From positions 50,507-114,506 of the forward strand of contig CALFXL010000044.1 in the NCBI GenBank assembly GCA_937958045.1: a stretch of 64,000 nt of DNA, given 5' to 3'. The notes beneath the pieces are model-generated. The model made no database searches. It saw nothing but the letters and a program-made list of their open reading frames with translations, and was not told the DNA's origin. The stretch comes from an uncultured Opitutaceae bacterium. GTDB lineage: Bacteria; Verrucomicrobiota; Verrucomicrobiia; Opitutales; Opitutaceae. Below, piece after piece: positions 34,876 to 51,494 of this stretch. Numbering within the stretch: the stretch's first letter is position 1; each line of letters begins with the position of its first letter. The translations under genes were made by a program, and so were the position numbers.

Positions 34876-36786
34876 TTAATAAGAGCGTCCGTCTCCTTTT
34901 TCGTAGTAGTTAACGTAAGCTTGATTCACGACGCGATAGCCGCCGGGCGTCGGATATTTGCCGGTGAAATACCAGTCGCCGGTGTGCGCCGGGACGGCGG
35001 CGTGGAGGTTTTCGATGGTTTGGAAAATCACCTGAACCTCGCCCTTCCACTCGATGCTCTTCGGACGGACAATCTCCGAAATGCGCGCCGAAATTTCGTC
35101 GGCGGTGAACGGCTCGTAGATTTTGCGCACGTGATTCACGAGACCGCCGCGCGCCACTTCATCGCGGCAAAGGCGGTAAACTTCCTCGAGCAGATCGGCT
35201 TTGCCGCGCTCGCGCAGAAGTGAAACCGCGGCTTCGAAGGCGATGAATTTGCCGAGCTCCGACATGTCGATGCCGTAGCAATCCGGATAACGGATCTGCG
35301 GTGCGGTCGAAGCGATCACGATCTTCTTCGGATTGAGGCGCGCGAGAATGCGCAGAATCGATTTGCGCAGCGTGGTGCCGCGCACGATCGAATCGTCCAC
35401 GCACACGAGATTGTCCTGCCCCGCTTTCACCGAACCGTACGTGATGTCGTACACGTGGCTGGCGAGCTGATTGCGCATGCTTTCCTGGCCGATGAAGGTG
35501 CGCAGCTTGATGTCTTTCGAAACCACTTTTTCGCTGCGCGGCCAGTTGCGGAGAATGAGTTCGTCGAGCAACGACTCGTTCAGCGTGCCGTTGCGCGACG
35601 CGTCGAGGATGGACTGTTTCACCTCATCGCGACGGCGTTCGCGCAGCTCGTACATGAGGCCGTAATACGCAACTTCGGCGGTGTTGGGGATGAAGCTGAA
35701 AACGGTGTTGGTCCAGTCGTGGTTGACCGCTTCGAGCACTTGATCGGCGAGCTTGGCGCCGAGCGCCTTGCGATCTTCGTAGATGTCGATGTCGTTGCCG
35801 CGGGAGAAATAGATGCGTTCGAATGAACACGAGGCGCGTGGAAGCGGCGCGGTGAAGGCGGTCGTGCTCACGGCGCCGTTGCGTTTCACCACAACGACAT
35901 GGCCGGGCGGAACTTCTTTCACCTGATCCACCGCGGCGTCGAAAACCGTCATGATCGGCGCGCGCTCCGAAGCAAACGCCACCACTTCATCGTCTTCGTA
36001 TACCCAGCACGGACGAATGCCCGCCGGATCGCGCGCGACAAACGCGTCGCCGTTACCGATCAGGCCGCAAAGCGTGTAACCCCCGTCCCACTTCTGGGCG
36101 GAGCGGGTGATCACGCGAGCGATGTCGATGTCTTCGCTGATCTTGCGCGACATCTCTTCGCCGCGCATGCCGGTGGCGCGGAGGGCGCGGTAAGTGTCCT
36201 CGTGTTCTTCATCGAGGTAGAAACCGATTTTCTCGAGCAGCGCCTGCGTATCGGTGGCGAAGATCGGATGCTGACCCAGCGCGATGAGGCTCGCATTGAG
36301 CTCCGCAGTGTTGGTCATGTTGAAGTTGCCGCACAGCGCGAGATTGCGCGTGGGCCACGAGCTGCGCCGGAAATACGGATGGCACGAGCTCATGTTGTAG
36401 CCGCCCGAGGTGCCGTAGCGAAGATGTCCGACCAATAATTCGCCGCCGAAGTCGAAGTGTTTCTTCACTGTGTCGGCGAACTCCGGGTGGATCGTGCCGT
36501 TTTCGACCAGCTCGTTGTACTGGGCGAGCAAGGTCTTGAAGATCTTGTCGAGCGGGTTCGCTTTCACGCAGCGCTCGCGGAACATGTACGGCTCGCCGGC
36601 CGGCATATCGAGCTTCACACAGGCCACGCCCGCGCCGTCCTGGCCGCGATTGTGTTGCTTCTCCATCAATAGGAAAAGCTTGGTGAAGCCCCATAGCGGC
36701 GAACCGTATTTTTCCTGGTAAAAGGAAAGTGGTTTTTTGAGGCGGACGAGCGCGACGCCGCATTCGTGGGTGAGTTTATCGGACAT
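34876..36786 (-). CDS. purF: Amidophosphoribosyltransferase, long form
   Basis: A 636-residue enzyme of the first step of purine synthesis. The N-terminal glutaminase opens MSDKLTHECGVALVRL; the Cys after THE is the nucleophile and would need removal of a short leader peptide. MEKQHNRGQDGAGVACVKLD and GHLRYGTSGG follow. The phosphoribosyltransferase motif is VCVDDSIVRGTTLRKSIL (about 455-472). It is over 100 residues longer than the E. coli form and matches the long variant known from Bacteroidetes. Confidence 0.92.
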   Translation of the reverse strand: MSDKLTHECGVALVRLKKPLSFYQEKYGSPLWGFTKLFLLMEKQHNRGQDGAGVACVKLDMPAGEPYMFRERCVKANPLDKIFKTLLAQYNELVENGTIHPEFADTVKKHFDFGGELLVGHLRYGTSGGYNMSSCHPYFRRSSWPTRNLALCGNFNMTNTAELNASLIALGQHPIFATDTQALLEKIGFYLDEEHEDTYRALRATGMRGEEMSRKISEDIDIARVITRSAQKWDGGYTLCGLIGNGDAFVARDPAGIRPCWVYEDDEVVAFASERAPIMTVFDAAVDQVKEVPPGHVVVVKRNGAVSTTAFTAPLPRASCSFERIYFSRGNDIDIYEDRKALGAKLADQVLEAVNHDWTNTVFSFIPNTAEVAYYGLMYELRERRRDEVKQSILDASRNGTLNESLLDELILRNWPRSEKVVSKDIKLRTFIGQESMRNQLASHVYDITYGSVKAGQDNLVCVDDSIVRGTTLRKSILRILARLNPKKIVIASTAPQIRYPDCYGIDMSELGKFIAFEAAVSLLRERGKADLLEEVYRLCRDEVARGGLVNHVRKIYEPFTADEISARISEIVRPKSIEWKGEVQVIFQTIENLHAAVPAHTGDWYFTGKYPTPGGYRVVNQAYVNYYEKGDGRSY

Positions 36787-37088
36787 GGAAAACTGGATCT
36801 ACCCCCGCAAAAACGCTGACGCTGAACGGACTAAACTGCTTTTCCGCACTTATCCCCGCGAGGCCCTGCGGGCGTTCACGTTCGAAGGTCGTTTGGTTAC
36901 CAAAGTCGGTCAGTTTCACAGCCGTTAAAAGAAAGGGATGACGGCGCGAATCGCAAAACGGTCAAGGGTTTTCCCGTTTTTGCCCAAGTCCAAAGAGTGT
37001 GAAAAATCCCCGTCGGGCGATGTCTCGGGTGCGCAAGTTCTCTTCCTGACAACGTCCTGTCGGCAATCTGCGCGCACAGGCGCCGGAT
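36787..37088. other. 302-base divergent promoter region between purF and uvrA
   Basis: No gene or RNA is recognised. It must contain promoters for purF (left) and uvrA (right). The only clear feature is a run of A/T-rich patches; no convincing -35/-10 pair or inverted repeat stands out. Confidence 0.5.
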
Positions 37089-43130
<6,042 letters not shown>

Positions 43131-43167
43131 GGCTTCTTCGCGAGAAGCGCGTTCAGCGACGATGTCG

Positions 43168-43593
43168 TCAGCGCAGTGTCACCGCGAGATCGTGCGCGCG
43201 CACTGCGTCTTCGGCGATGCGACGCAGATCCGCCATTTGCACCGGCTTGAGCAGATAACGATACAGCGCCGCTTCGTTCACGCTGCGCAGCAGGATTTCG
43301 GGTTTCATATAGCCGGTCACCAAGATGCGCTGCATGTGCGGATACTCTTCGCGGCAACGCACCAGAAAACCCATGCCGTTGCCACCCGGCATGAGGTGAT
43401 CGCAGATGATTACCTTGAACTTCTTCTTGCGCAGAACAAATTCCGCCTCGCGCGCCGATGTGGCGGTCGCGACATCGAAAAGCGGCTCCAGCGCCAAACT
43501 GAACATGTCGAGAATGGGACGCTCGTCGTCGACCAACAGGATCGAATCACGTGGGGGCGATGAAGCGGAAGGGGCAGGCTGGACGTCGCTCAT
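43168..43593 (-). CDS. Response regulator receiver protein
   Basis: A 141-residue single-domain CheY-like protein. ILLVDDERPILDMF holds the acidic pair (about 22-23), IICDHLMPGGNGMGF the phospho-acceptor Asp (about 64), ILVTGYMKPEIL the Thr, and RYLLKPVQM the Lys. No output domain follows. The ATG at 43593 is chosen because upstream codons to 43689 lack receiver-domain character. No histidine kinase is adjacent; the ankyrin gene starts divergently 117 bases away. Confidence 0.9.
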   Translation of the reverse strand: MSDVQPAPSASSPPRDSILLVDDERPILDMFSLALEPLFDVATATSAREAEFVLRKKKFKVIICDHLMPGGNGMGFLVRCREEYPHMQRILVTGYMKPEILLRSVNEAALYRYLLKPVQMADLRRIAEDAVRAHDLAVTLR

Positions 43594-43710
43594 AAGCGCG
43601 AGGCTGTTTTCCTCCAGCGTTTTGGCAAATCGAAATCCCCGGACGCTCTGTGCAATGCCCGGACCTTTTGGATTGCCCCATGCAAACATACATCATTTCT
43701 AGGCAGCGGA

Positions 43711-44724
43711 ATGACGGTCGACGAACTCCACGCAGCCCTGCGCGACCATTTGCTTTCACCCCCCGACGCCGCCGCACTCACGCTCGATCACCTGGTCCGG
43801 CGTAATGCCGCCGGCACTACGCCGTTGCATACCGCCGCCAAGTACGGCCAACTCGATATCCTGCCGCGCGAGATTCTGACGACCGAGTATTTGCTGCTTC
43901 CGAACGATTCCGGTTACACGCCCCTGCACCACGCTGCGGTTGGCGGATTTCTCAAACAGATCCCGCTGGAACTGCTCACCGCCGAAAATCTCCTCACGCG
44001 CAGCAATTCCGGCTACACGGTTTTCCACGTCGCGGCGGCCCATGGAAACCTCGATCAGCTTCCTGCCGGACTCGTCGATGAGAACGTCGTTCGCAGCCGC
44101 ACCGATCTCGGAAACACGTTGCTGCACGAAGCCGCGGAAAACGGAACGCTCGATCGCATCCCCGCGCATTTCCTCACGCTCGATCTTCTTCGCCTCACCA
44201 ACACCTCCGGCGAAACCGTTTTCCACGTCGCCGCGTTTAACGGCAATCTTCAGCAAATCCCACCCGCGTTGCTCGGCGCACCGGCGCTCACCGCCACCAC
44301 GAGTGCCGGCGACACCGTACTGCACGCCGCAGCGATCGCGGGTCGACTTGAGCAAATCCCTGTGGCGTTCCTCGTACGCCCGCATCTCGCACTCGCAAGC
44401 AAGTCGGGCTACACCGTCATCCACGCCGCCGCCGAGATGGGGCAACTCGATAAAATCCCATCGAGTGAATTGACCGCGGATCTCTTGCTCAGTCGCAACG
44501 ATCACGGCGACACACCGCTGCACGCCGCCGCTTACGAAGGGCATCTTGACCAGATCCCGGTGGCGCTTTTCACTCCGCAAAACCTCGGCGTCCGCAACTA
44601 CGATGGCGCCACCCCGATCCAGATCGCGCTCGCCCGCGGTTTCATCCACCAGCTTCCCAATTCGTTTCATCCGCCCCCGCCCGGTCCCTTCAAACGCGTT
44701 CTTCGAAAAGTCGGGCTCGTTTGA
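43711..44724 (+). CDS. Ankyrin-type repeat protein, nine 33-residue repeats
   Basis: A 337-residue protein. Residues from about 32 on are nine consecutive units of exactly 33 residues of the pattern NxxGxTPLHxAAxxGxLxQIPxxLLTxxxL. The first helix (TPLHxAA) is standard ankyrin; where ankyrins usually have a VVKLLL helix, all units have I/L-P (QIP, RIP, KIP). No signal peptide or enzyme domain. Such scaffolds bind proteins. Its divergent neighbour is a lone response regulator, which could be coincidence. Confidence 0.88.
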   Translation: MTVDELHAALRDHLLSPPDAAALTLDHLVRRNAAGTTPLHTAAKYGQLDILPREILTTEYLLLPNDSGYTPLHHAAVGGFLKQIPLELLTAENLLTRSNSGYTVFHVAAAHGNLDQLPAGLVDENVVRSRTDLGNTLLHEAAENGTLDRIPAHFLTLDLLRLTNTSGETVFHVAAFNGNLQQIPPALLGAPALTATTSAGDTVLHAAAIAGRLEQIPVAFLVRPHLALASKSGYTVIHAAAEMGQLDKIPSSELTADLLLSRNDHGDTPLHAAAYEGHLDQIPVALFTPQNLGVRNYDGATPIQIALARGFIHQLPNSFHPPPPGPFKRVLRKVGLV

Positions 44725-44763
44725 AGCGTCCGGAGGCCTCAACTCCCCAACGCTCCCGTTTTG

Positions 44764-45189
44764 ATGGATAGTATTGTTACCCAAGGCCACACGCTGCGCC
44801 CGTGCGCATCGCTTGCCTGCTGCAAACGCTGCCTGGTCTTCGCGAACTTCGCCATCGTCGCGGGATTCACCATCACCGCGCCGGTTTTTCTCTCCTGGCT
44901 GGCCGCCAGCATGCAGCTCGGGCACTCGCCGCTGCCCGCGGTCGACGCGCCCACCCGCCTGAATGGTCTGGCGGCCCTTGTGCACGATGTATCCGAATTT
45001 CTACTACCGGCGATGTTCGGCCTGTTTTTCGCCGCGTGCTCGGTGACGTTCATGTGGGGATTTTTCCTGCCCAAACGCGAAAGCCGCCGCGCCTTCGTAC
45101 GTTTGGTGATCAGCCTCCTCGCCTTCGCCTGCAGCCTCCTGCTGACCTACTGGGATCCCGGCCACGTCTTTAAGTGGTGGCTGAATTGA
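44764..45189 (+). CDS. Small integral membrane protein, unknown function
   Basis: A 141-residue protein with three or four hydrophobic segments (about 25-49, 80-105 and 114-131) and an N-terminal cluster of cysteines (CASLACCKRC). A TTG just before the ATG (44761) could also start it. It follows the ankyrin gene by 39 bases on the same strand. Family not recognised. Confidence 0.6.
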   Translation: MDSIVTQGHTLRPCASLACCKRCLVFANFAIVAGFTITAPVFLSWLAASMQLGHSPLPAVDAPTRLNGLAALVHDVSEFLLPAMFGLFFAACSVTFMWGFFLPKRESRRAFVRLVISLLAFACSLLLTYWDPGHVFKWWLN

Positions 45190-45383
45190 TGCTCGAATAA
45201 AGCGCGCCGTTCCGCGTCGTTTAGGGCATTCTTGGCATCCGCCGCCCTGCGCTTTGACCGCTTCCCGAGCCCTCGCGCGGGCAATGCATCTTTTGCGAAC
45301 CTTTGCGCGTCCCCGCTTTTCGCCTTCCCCTCGCCGCCGGTCTGCTTTTCAGTGCGCGTTCACGCTCGCGCGTGTTTCCCTGA

Positions 45384-46691
<1,308 letters not shown>

Positions 46692-46717
46692 ACCGCTTCG
46701 CGCCTCTCCGCGTTTTC

Positions 46718-46755
46718 AGGCCGGCTCGCGTAACTGCGTGCCGGCCTTTTATTTT
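46718..46755 (+). terminator. Rho-independent terminator after eno
   Basis: AGGCCGGC (46718-46725) pairs perfectly with GCCGGCCT (46740-46747) across a 14-base loop, followed by a T-rich run to 46755. It ends 73 bases before the next gene. Confidence 0.9.
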
Positions 46756-46827
46756 CCGGGTTTTCCGCACTTGGAAATCGGAGCGCCGCCCGATGGGCGA
46801 CCGCCTCACGACAAGTACGTTGAGGGC

Positions 46828-47418
46828 ATGAATCCCCCTCCTGCCCGCACCACCTCTCCGGCGCGCTCGCCGTTACCTGTCGTCCTCATTGTTCTCCTCA
46901 TCATTGTTCTGATCGGTCTGCTGATCGTATTCCCCAAAAAGATACGCACCGCCGAAGCTCAAACCGCGGAGGTTCAGGCGCAGCTCGACGAATCTCAACG
47001 CGCACGCGCGCAACTGCAGCGCGACCTGGAGGAAGCCCGCTCCTCACTCGCCGCGGCTCAGGCCAAAGCCGAATCCGATCAAACCGCCCTCCAAACGCAG
47101 CTCAACGAGCTGCGCAGCGGCAGCGATCAGATCCGCACGCAATTCGACGCCGCCAAAACCGCTTCGCAACAACTGCAGACGCAATACGACGCCGCCCGCA
47201 ATCAGATCACTCGTCTCGAAGCGGAAGTGAGTCAGGCCAAAAGCGCCGCCGCCCAAGTCCAGAAAGCCGCGCAAGAAGCCGGGGCCTCGCTTCGCCAGGA
47301 AGCCGATCAACTCCGTTCACAACTCAGCGAAGCCGAATCGCGTCTCGCCGCCGTGCAGGAAGAGCTCTCGCAGCTGAAAGCTGCCGCAGCCGCCGCCTCA
47401 TCGGGGCGTCGTCGCTGA
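46828..47418 (+). CDS. Membrane-anchored coiled-coil protein
   Basis: A 196-residue protein with a Pro/Ser-rich start, one membrane helix (PVVLIVLLIIVLIGLLIVF, about 18-36), and about 150 residues of nearly continuous coiled coil rich in Gln, Ala, Glu and Arg, ending SSGRRR. The orientation is N-terminus in the cytoplasm. It could be a cell-envelope spacer or scaffold; no domain is recognised. The ATG at 46828 puts the membrane helix near the N-terminus. Confidence 0.75.
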   Translation: MNPPPARTTSPARSPLPVVLIVLLIIVLIGLLIVFPKKIRTAEAQTAEVQAQLDESQRARAQLQRDLEEARSSLAAAQAKAESDQTALQTQLNELRSGSDQIRTQFDAAKTASQQLQTQYDAARNQITRLEAEVSQAKSAAAQVQKAAQEAGASLRQEADQLRSQLSEAESRLAAVQEELSQLKAAAAAASSGRRR

Positions 47419-47468
47419 CGCGATCCTCCAAACAGGCCCAACGCGGAGGCATCGCGCGTTGGGTCTGC

Positions 47469-47711
47469 TCAGTTTCCTTGCGGATCTTTCGTCGAATAAA
47501 ACGGCAGGATCTGTTTGATGTGACCTTGGATGATCGAGGCCACCGTGGCCGCGGGCAGAGAGCCTTTGTGCAGTTCGAAAATCGCCACGAGTAGAGCGAG
47601 CTCGATATCTACTTTCTTCGGCGTCACCGCACGCATCTCCTTCAAAAGCTCCAGCGCTTTCTTTTCGGCCTTCTTGTAGTCGTTAAAGTTCTCTTCGCTC
47701 GGCGTTGCCAT
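47469..47711 (-). CDS. Hypothetical helical protein, 80 aa
   Basis: Opens MATPSEENFNDYKKAEKKAL and continues as a helical domain with VDIELALLVAIFELHKGS and VASIIQGHIKQIL. No signal peptide. It diverges from the di-haem peroxidase gene. An upstream start (47798) would add 29 residues of different composition. Family not recognised. Confidence 0.55.
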   Translation of the reverse strand: MATPSEENFNDYKKAEKKALELLKEMRAVTPKKVDIELALLVAIFELHKGSLPAATVASIIQGHIKQILPFYSTKDPQGN

Positions 47712-47830
47712 GCCCTCCAAGGCGTCGCCGATCTCCGCACGCGTCAAGCACCGCGTGACAGATGACCGTCCGTGCATCGCAGGCTCGTCAAAAGACACAG
47801 CGTCCTGCTTGGTAAGCCCCAGTCGGTCCC

Positions 47831-48859
47831 GTGTCTCGCGTCGTCCTCATTGTCGGTCTGCTTTCTGCCCTCCTCACGTGTATCCACGCCGTGGATACCA
47901 TTTTTCCACGTCCGCCCGCCGGGTGGCCGGCGCCGACGCTGCCCGACGATAATCCGCTTTCACCGCAAGGCGTCGAACTCGGCCGACAACTCTTCGCGGA
48001 CCGTCGTCTCTCCGCGCGTCATCGGCAGAACTGCATCAACTGCCATCGCGAAGCGCTCGCCTTTTCCGACGGGCAGACCTTCAGCACCGGCGCAGACGGC
48101 ATCCAGGGAATTCGCAATTCGCCGACGCTGTTTAACCAAGCCTGGCATTCGTCATTCGGCTGGGACGGTCTCCGCCCGAAGCTTCGCGATCAAGCGCTGG
48201 CAGCAATCACGGATCCCATCGAGATGCACGGCGATCCCGCCACGATCGAAGCCGAGTTGAATCGCGATGAATCGCTGCGCGCTCAGTTCGCAACCGTCTT
48301 CGGTTCTCCGGAAATCACCCTGACGCGTATCGGTCTCGCGCTGGAGCAGTTCCTCCTCACGCTTGTCTCATACGATTCTCGCTACGATCAGGTGATGCGC
48401 GGCGAGGCGACGTTCACGCCTGAAGAACAACTCGGCCACGATCTGTTTCATACGCTGCCCGACCCCGCGGCGGGCAAGCGCGGCGCCGGGTGTTTCCAAT
48501 GTCATGCCGGCCCGCTGTTCTCCGATTTTGCCTTCCGCAACAACGGCCTCGATCGCGCGTTCGCCGACAATGGTCGCGGCGAGGTCACGGGCGATGCCAG
48601 GGACGCCGGCACATTCAAAACGCCGTCGCTGCGCAATGTCGCGCTCACGTCGCCCTACATGCACAACGGCCGCTTCGGCACGCTGGAGCAGGTCGTCGAA
48701 CACTACTCCAGCCGTATCCGAAACTCCCCTACACTCGCTCCGGAACTCGTGCCTTTCGGCGATCGCGGTCTCGGTCTCACCGAAGACGAAAAGAAAGCGC
48801 TCGTCGCCTTTCTCCGTACACTGACGGAATCCTCCCTCGAGCCAGCCTCCAGCCGCTGA
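47831..48859 (+). CDS. Di-haem cytochrome c peroxidase (CcpA/MauG family)
   Basis: A 342-residue exported protein with a signal peptide (VVLIVGLLSALLTCIHA) and two CxxCH haem sites: CINCH (about 72) and CFQCH (about 225). LGRQLFADRRLSARH and TFKTPSLRNVALTSPYMHNG are family signatures. Such enzymes reduce hydrogen peroxide in the periplasm or oxidise protein side chains. The start is GTG at 47831; no ATG fits. No partner MauG substrate gene is seen nearby. Confidence 0.9.
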   Translation: MSRVVLIVGLLSALLTCIHAVDTIFPRPPAGWPAPTLPDDNPLSPQGVELGRQLFADRRLSARHRQNCINCHREALAFSDGQTFSTGADGIQGIRNSPTLFNQAWHSSFGWDGLRPKLRDQALAAITDPIEMHGDPATIEAELNRDESLRAQFATVFGSPEITLTRIGLALEQFLLTLVSYDSRYDQVMRGEATFTPEEQLGHDLFHTLPDPAAGKRGAGCFQCHAGPLFSDFAFRNNGLDRAFADNGRGEVTGDARDAGTFKTPSLRNVALTSPYMHNGRFGTLEQVVEHYSSRIRNSPTLAPELVPFGDRGLGLTEDEKKALVAFLRTLTESSLEPASSR

Positions 48860-48907
48860 TTCGCAACCGTTGTAACCTCTCCTCCGGGAACAGTGTTATC
48901 TCGGCGT

Positions 48908-49648
48908 ATGAAGGTCGCCTGTCTCTCGTTCGCCTTTGCATTAATCTGCTCGACGGCGCTGGCCGCCGTGAGCGAGTCGTTTTCTCAACGACTGCCGTTT
49001 TCACCGACGCACACGTTCACACTGGAAAACATCAACGGCAAAGTGGTCGTCGAAACTTGGGATCAGCCGGAAGTTTTGATCGAAGGCGTCAAACACGGAC
49101 AAAATGAAACCGATCTCGGTCGCATCGAAGTTCGCGTGGAGTCGTCGCCAAAGGGTGTCGCTGTTAAAACAAAACACCAAAGGCGCTGGTGGATGCTGCG
49201 CTCGGGAAACCCCCGCGTTGATTACCGCGTGAAAATCCCGAGTAAGGGGAATAAACTGCACCTCAAATCGGTTAACGGGCAGATCCGTGTCAGTCGATTC
49301 GTCGGTGAGATCGAGGCCGACACCGTCAATGGCGGCATTCAGGTTTCCGATACAATCGGCGGAATCAGGGCCAGCACTGTCAATGGAGGCATCTCTTTGA
49401 ATCTGCTGCAGTTACAGGGAGATGAATGCATCTCCGCCAAAACGGTGAATGGCGGATGTACGATCAGCCTGCCTGAGGATGCCGGGTTTCAACTGGATGC
49501 ACGCGTCGTCAACGGACGTATCTCAAGCGATTTTTCTGCCTCCTTCACGGAGGGTTCCCGCAAGCACCGTCACATCCGCGTGGGTGAAGGCGGCCCCAAA
49601 ATTACTGCTGAAACCGTAAATGGCAGCTTAATCATCCGTTCCCGCTAA
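48908..49648 (+). CDS. DUF4097-like exported beta-repeat protein
   Basis: A 246-residue protein with a signal peptide (VACLSFAFALICSTALAA) and a repetitive beta pattern. The TVNGGI and VNGRIS-type repeats (ENINGKVVVETW, VKSVNGQIRVSR-like, ADTVNGGIQVSD, ASTVNGGISLNL, AKTVNGGCTISL, ARVVNGRISSDF, AETVNGSLIIRS) recur about every 18-20 residues, typical of DUF4097/adhesin-like beta-solenoids. Role in the cell surface is inferred. Unlike its neighbours it uses many more AT-ending codons. Confidence 0.8.
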   Translation: MKVACLSFAFALICSTALAAVSESFSQRLPFSPTHTFTLENINGKVVVETWDQPEVLIEGVKHGQNETDLGRIEVRVESSPKGVAVKTKHQRRWWMLRSGNPRVDYRVKIPSKGNKLHLKSVNGQIRVSRFVGEIEADTVNGGIQVSDTIGGIRASTVNGGISLNLLQLQGDECISAKTVNGGCTISLPEDAGFQLDARVVNGRISSDFSASFTEGSRKHRHIRVGEGGPKITAETVNGSLIIRSR

Positions 49649-49665
49649 CACACACCAACGGGTGG

Positions 49666-49700
49666 TCCGCAGGCGCGACGCTTGTGGCGGATTTTTCTTT
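49666..49700 (+). terminator. Terminator after the DUF4097-like gene
   Basis: TCCG/CGGA and CAGGCG/CGCTTG (one G-T) form a hairpin with a 3-base loop and a 3-base bulge, followed directly by TTTTTCTTT. It ends 33 bases before surE. Confidence 0.6.
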
Positions 49701-49732
49701 GCCCGCGGCGCGGGATTTGCGGCCATGTCTGC

Positions 49733-50512
49733 ATGCGCCTGCTGATCACCAACGACGACAGTCTCGACTGCATTTTCCTCCACGTCCTCGTTCACGCGCT
49801 GCGCGACGCCGGTCATGAGCTTTTTGTGGTCGCGCCGAAGTCCGAGCAGAGTTGGATCGGCGCGGCGAAATCGCGTCATCGTCGTGTGCACTCGGCCGCC
49901 GCCGATCGCGGTTTCGGTTGTCCCACGTGGGTCGTCGATGGCACGCCGAGCGATTGTGTGAACATCGCTCTCGCGCATTTGCTCGCGGAAAAACCCGACG
50001 CGGTCGTGAGCGGCATCAATGTCGGTCTCAATGCCTCGCTGAGCTTCATCCCCGCCAGCGGGACAGTCGCCGGCGCGTGGGAAGGCGTGGTGCACGGATT
50101 GCCAGCGATCGCGTTGTCGCAGCATTTGAGTTTCGCGGCCTTCGATCGCTTCAAGCAATCGAGCGGCGAGCCCGAAAACGAAGTGATGGCCGCGCTGCGC
50201 TCCGCCGCGGCACACACCGTGCGCATGCTCCCCGGCATCGTCGCGCAAACGCCCGCGCGCAGCTTCATCCTCCACAACATCAATTTCCCTTTCCCGTGCA
50301 CGGACGCGACCGAGATTCGACGCACCGTGCCAGCGCAAGTGATCGTGCCGGGGCTCTTCAGCCCGCAAGCCGACGACGGCACGCATAGTTTTATTTTCAA
50401 GCTGGGCGACGACATCACGCCGTCCGACGGGCCGCTCAGCGACCGCGCCGCGCTCAACGCAGGCTTCATCAGTCACAGCGTGCTCGACTTCAAAAAACTC
50501 TGCACACTCTGA
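49733..50512 (+). CDS. surE: SurE-type 5'-nucleotidase
   Basis: A 259-residue nucleoside-monophosphate phosphatase of stationary-phase survival. The N-terminal RLLITNDDS carries the metal-binding Asp pair; VAPKSEQSWIG, VDGTPSDCVNIAL, VSGINVGLN and SGTVAGAWEGVVHGLPAIA are family signatures. The usual NDDG is NDDS here. The ATG at 49733 is preferred to upstream starts because the Rossmann strand begins there. Converges with pldA. Confidence 0.88.
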   Translation: MRLLITNDDSLDCIFLHVLVHALRDAGHELFVVAPKSEQSWIGAAKSRHRRVHSAAADRGFGCPTWVVDGTPSDCVNIALAHLLAEKPDAVVSGINVGLNASLSFIPASGTVAGAWEGVVHGLPAIALSQHLSFAAFDRFKQSSGEPENEVMAALRSAAAHTVRMLPGIVAQTPARSFILHNINFPFPCTDATEIRRTVPAQVIVPGLFSPQADDGTHSFIFKLGDDITPSDGPLSDRAALNAGFISHSVLDFKKLCTL

Positions 50513-50536
50513 GTTTGTCGCTGCGTTCGAGAGCAC

Positions 50537-51370
50537 TCAACGCACGAGCGAAAATCCGGCGCGAAACGCCGTTGAACGTCGGTCGTAGTCGAGCAGACTT
50601 TCGCCGTAGCCGTCCCAGTATTGAAAAAGGAAATACGTGGCGAAATCCGCCAGGTAGTCCACGCGCACCGGCAACGTCAGATCCGCCTGAAAACTGCCGC
50701 GGCCGCGTCCTGCGCGTCCCGTCAACATCAGCGAAGGGCCATCGCCATGCGCGACGACCGCCATGAACTCCACATGGCCGCGATAGTCTTCGATGTCGGG
50801 ATTGTTTTCGAGATCGCCGACGTACGCGAAGATTCGCGGTGCGAGCACGACATTCCATCCCCCGATGCGTCCGAACGATACGCCCGGGCGCACATACACC
50901 CTGTTGAGACTCCGCGAAGATTCGCCCGAACGTCCGTTGGACTCGTGACGAAGACCAAATTGATAGCCGAGCCAGTGAAAGCGTTTCGTTGAGTCGCGAT
51001 TCAGGAACTCCTGCGTTTCGATCATCAGCTCGGGCATGTAGCTCGTATCGTAGAACGGGCTCGAATTGCCGCGGATGTCCCACAGCGAGCGTTGCGTGAA
51101 ACCGAAAAACAGACCGCGCAGAGCCGGCACTTCCCGCCACAAGCGCGCCGTTTTTCCCAGCAATCGATACTTGAAGCTGAACTGGAACTTCGCCGCCTGC
51201 GGCTCGTTACCGTAGATGAAATAAACAGGTTCGTGCGGTCCGAGGCGGTCTTCGAAAACGCGCTGATACGCGTCGTCTGCCACGACAAGAGGTTCGGTCG
51301 CAGGCTCGTCAGCGACTCCCGCCGTGGGCGCGATGAGAATGGCCAGCATCCTGAAAAGGCGTTTTTTCAT
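50537..51370 (-). CDS. pldA: Outer-membrane phospholipase A1
   Basis: A 277-residue outer-membrane beta-barrel lipase. It has a signal peptide (MKKRLFRMLAILIAPTAGVA) and the PldA active-site stretch HESNGRSGESSRSLNRVY, where His and Ser, with the downstream Asn, form the catalytic set. EPVYFIYGNEPQAAKFQFSF is the typical opening. It degrades phospholipid that reaches the outer leaflet, keeping the barrier intact. The ATG at 51370 fits the signal peptide. Confidence 0.92.
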   Translation of the reverse strand: MKKRLFRMLAILIAPTAGVADEPATEPLVVADDAYQRVFEDRLGPHEPVYFIYGNEPQAAKFQFSFKYRLLGKTARLWREVPALRGLFFGFTQRSLWDIRGNSSPFYDTSYMPELMIETQEFLNRDSTKRFHWLGYQFGLRHESNGRSGESSRSLNRVYVRPGVSFGRIGGWNVVLAPRIFAYVGDLENNPDIEDYRGHVEFMAVVAHGDGPSLMLTGRAGRGRGSFQADLTLPVRVDYLADFATYFLFQYWDGYGESLLDYDRRSTAFRAGFSLVR

Positions 51371-51494
51371 CTGGTCCTCGCATAGCAGATGGCCGCGCTT
51401 CCTCAATGGTGATCGTGTCCGTCCATGGTTTCGTTTTCGCGGTACGCACTTCCTTTTTGCGCTGCGGCCATTTTGCGTTTCACTCGCCCGCTCC

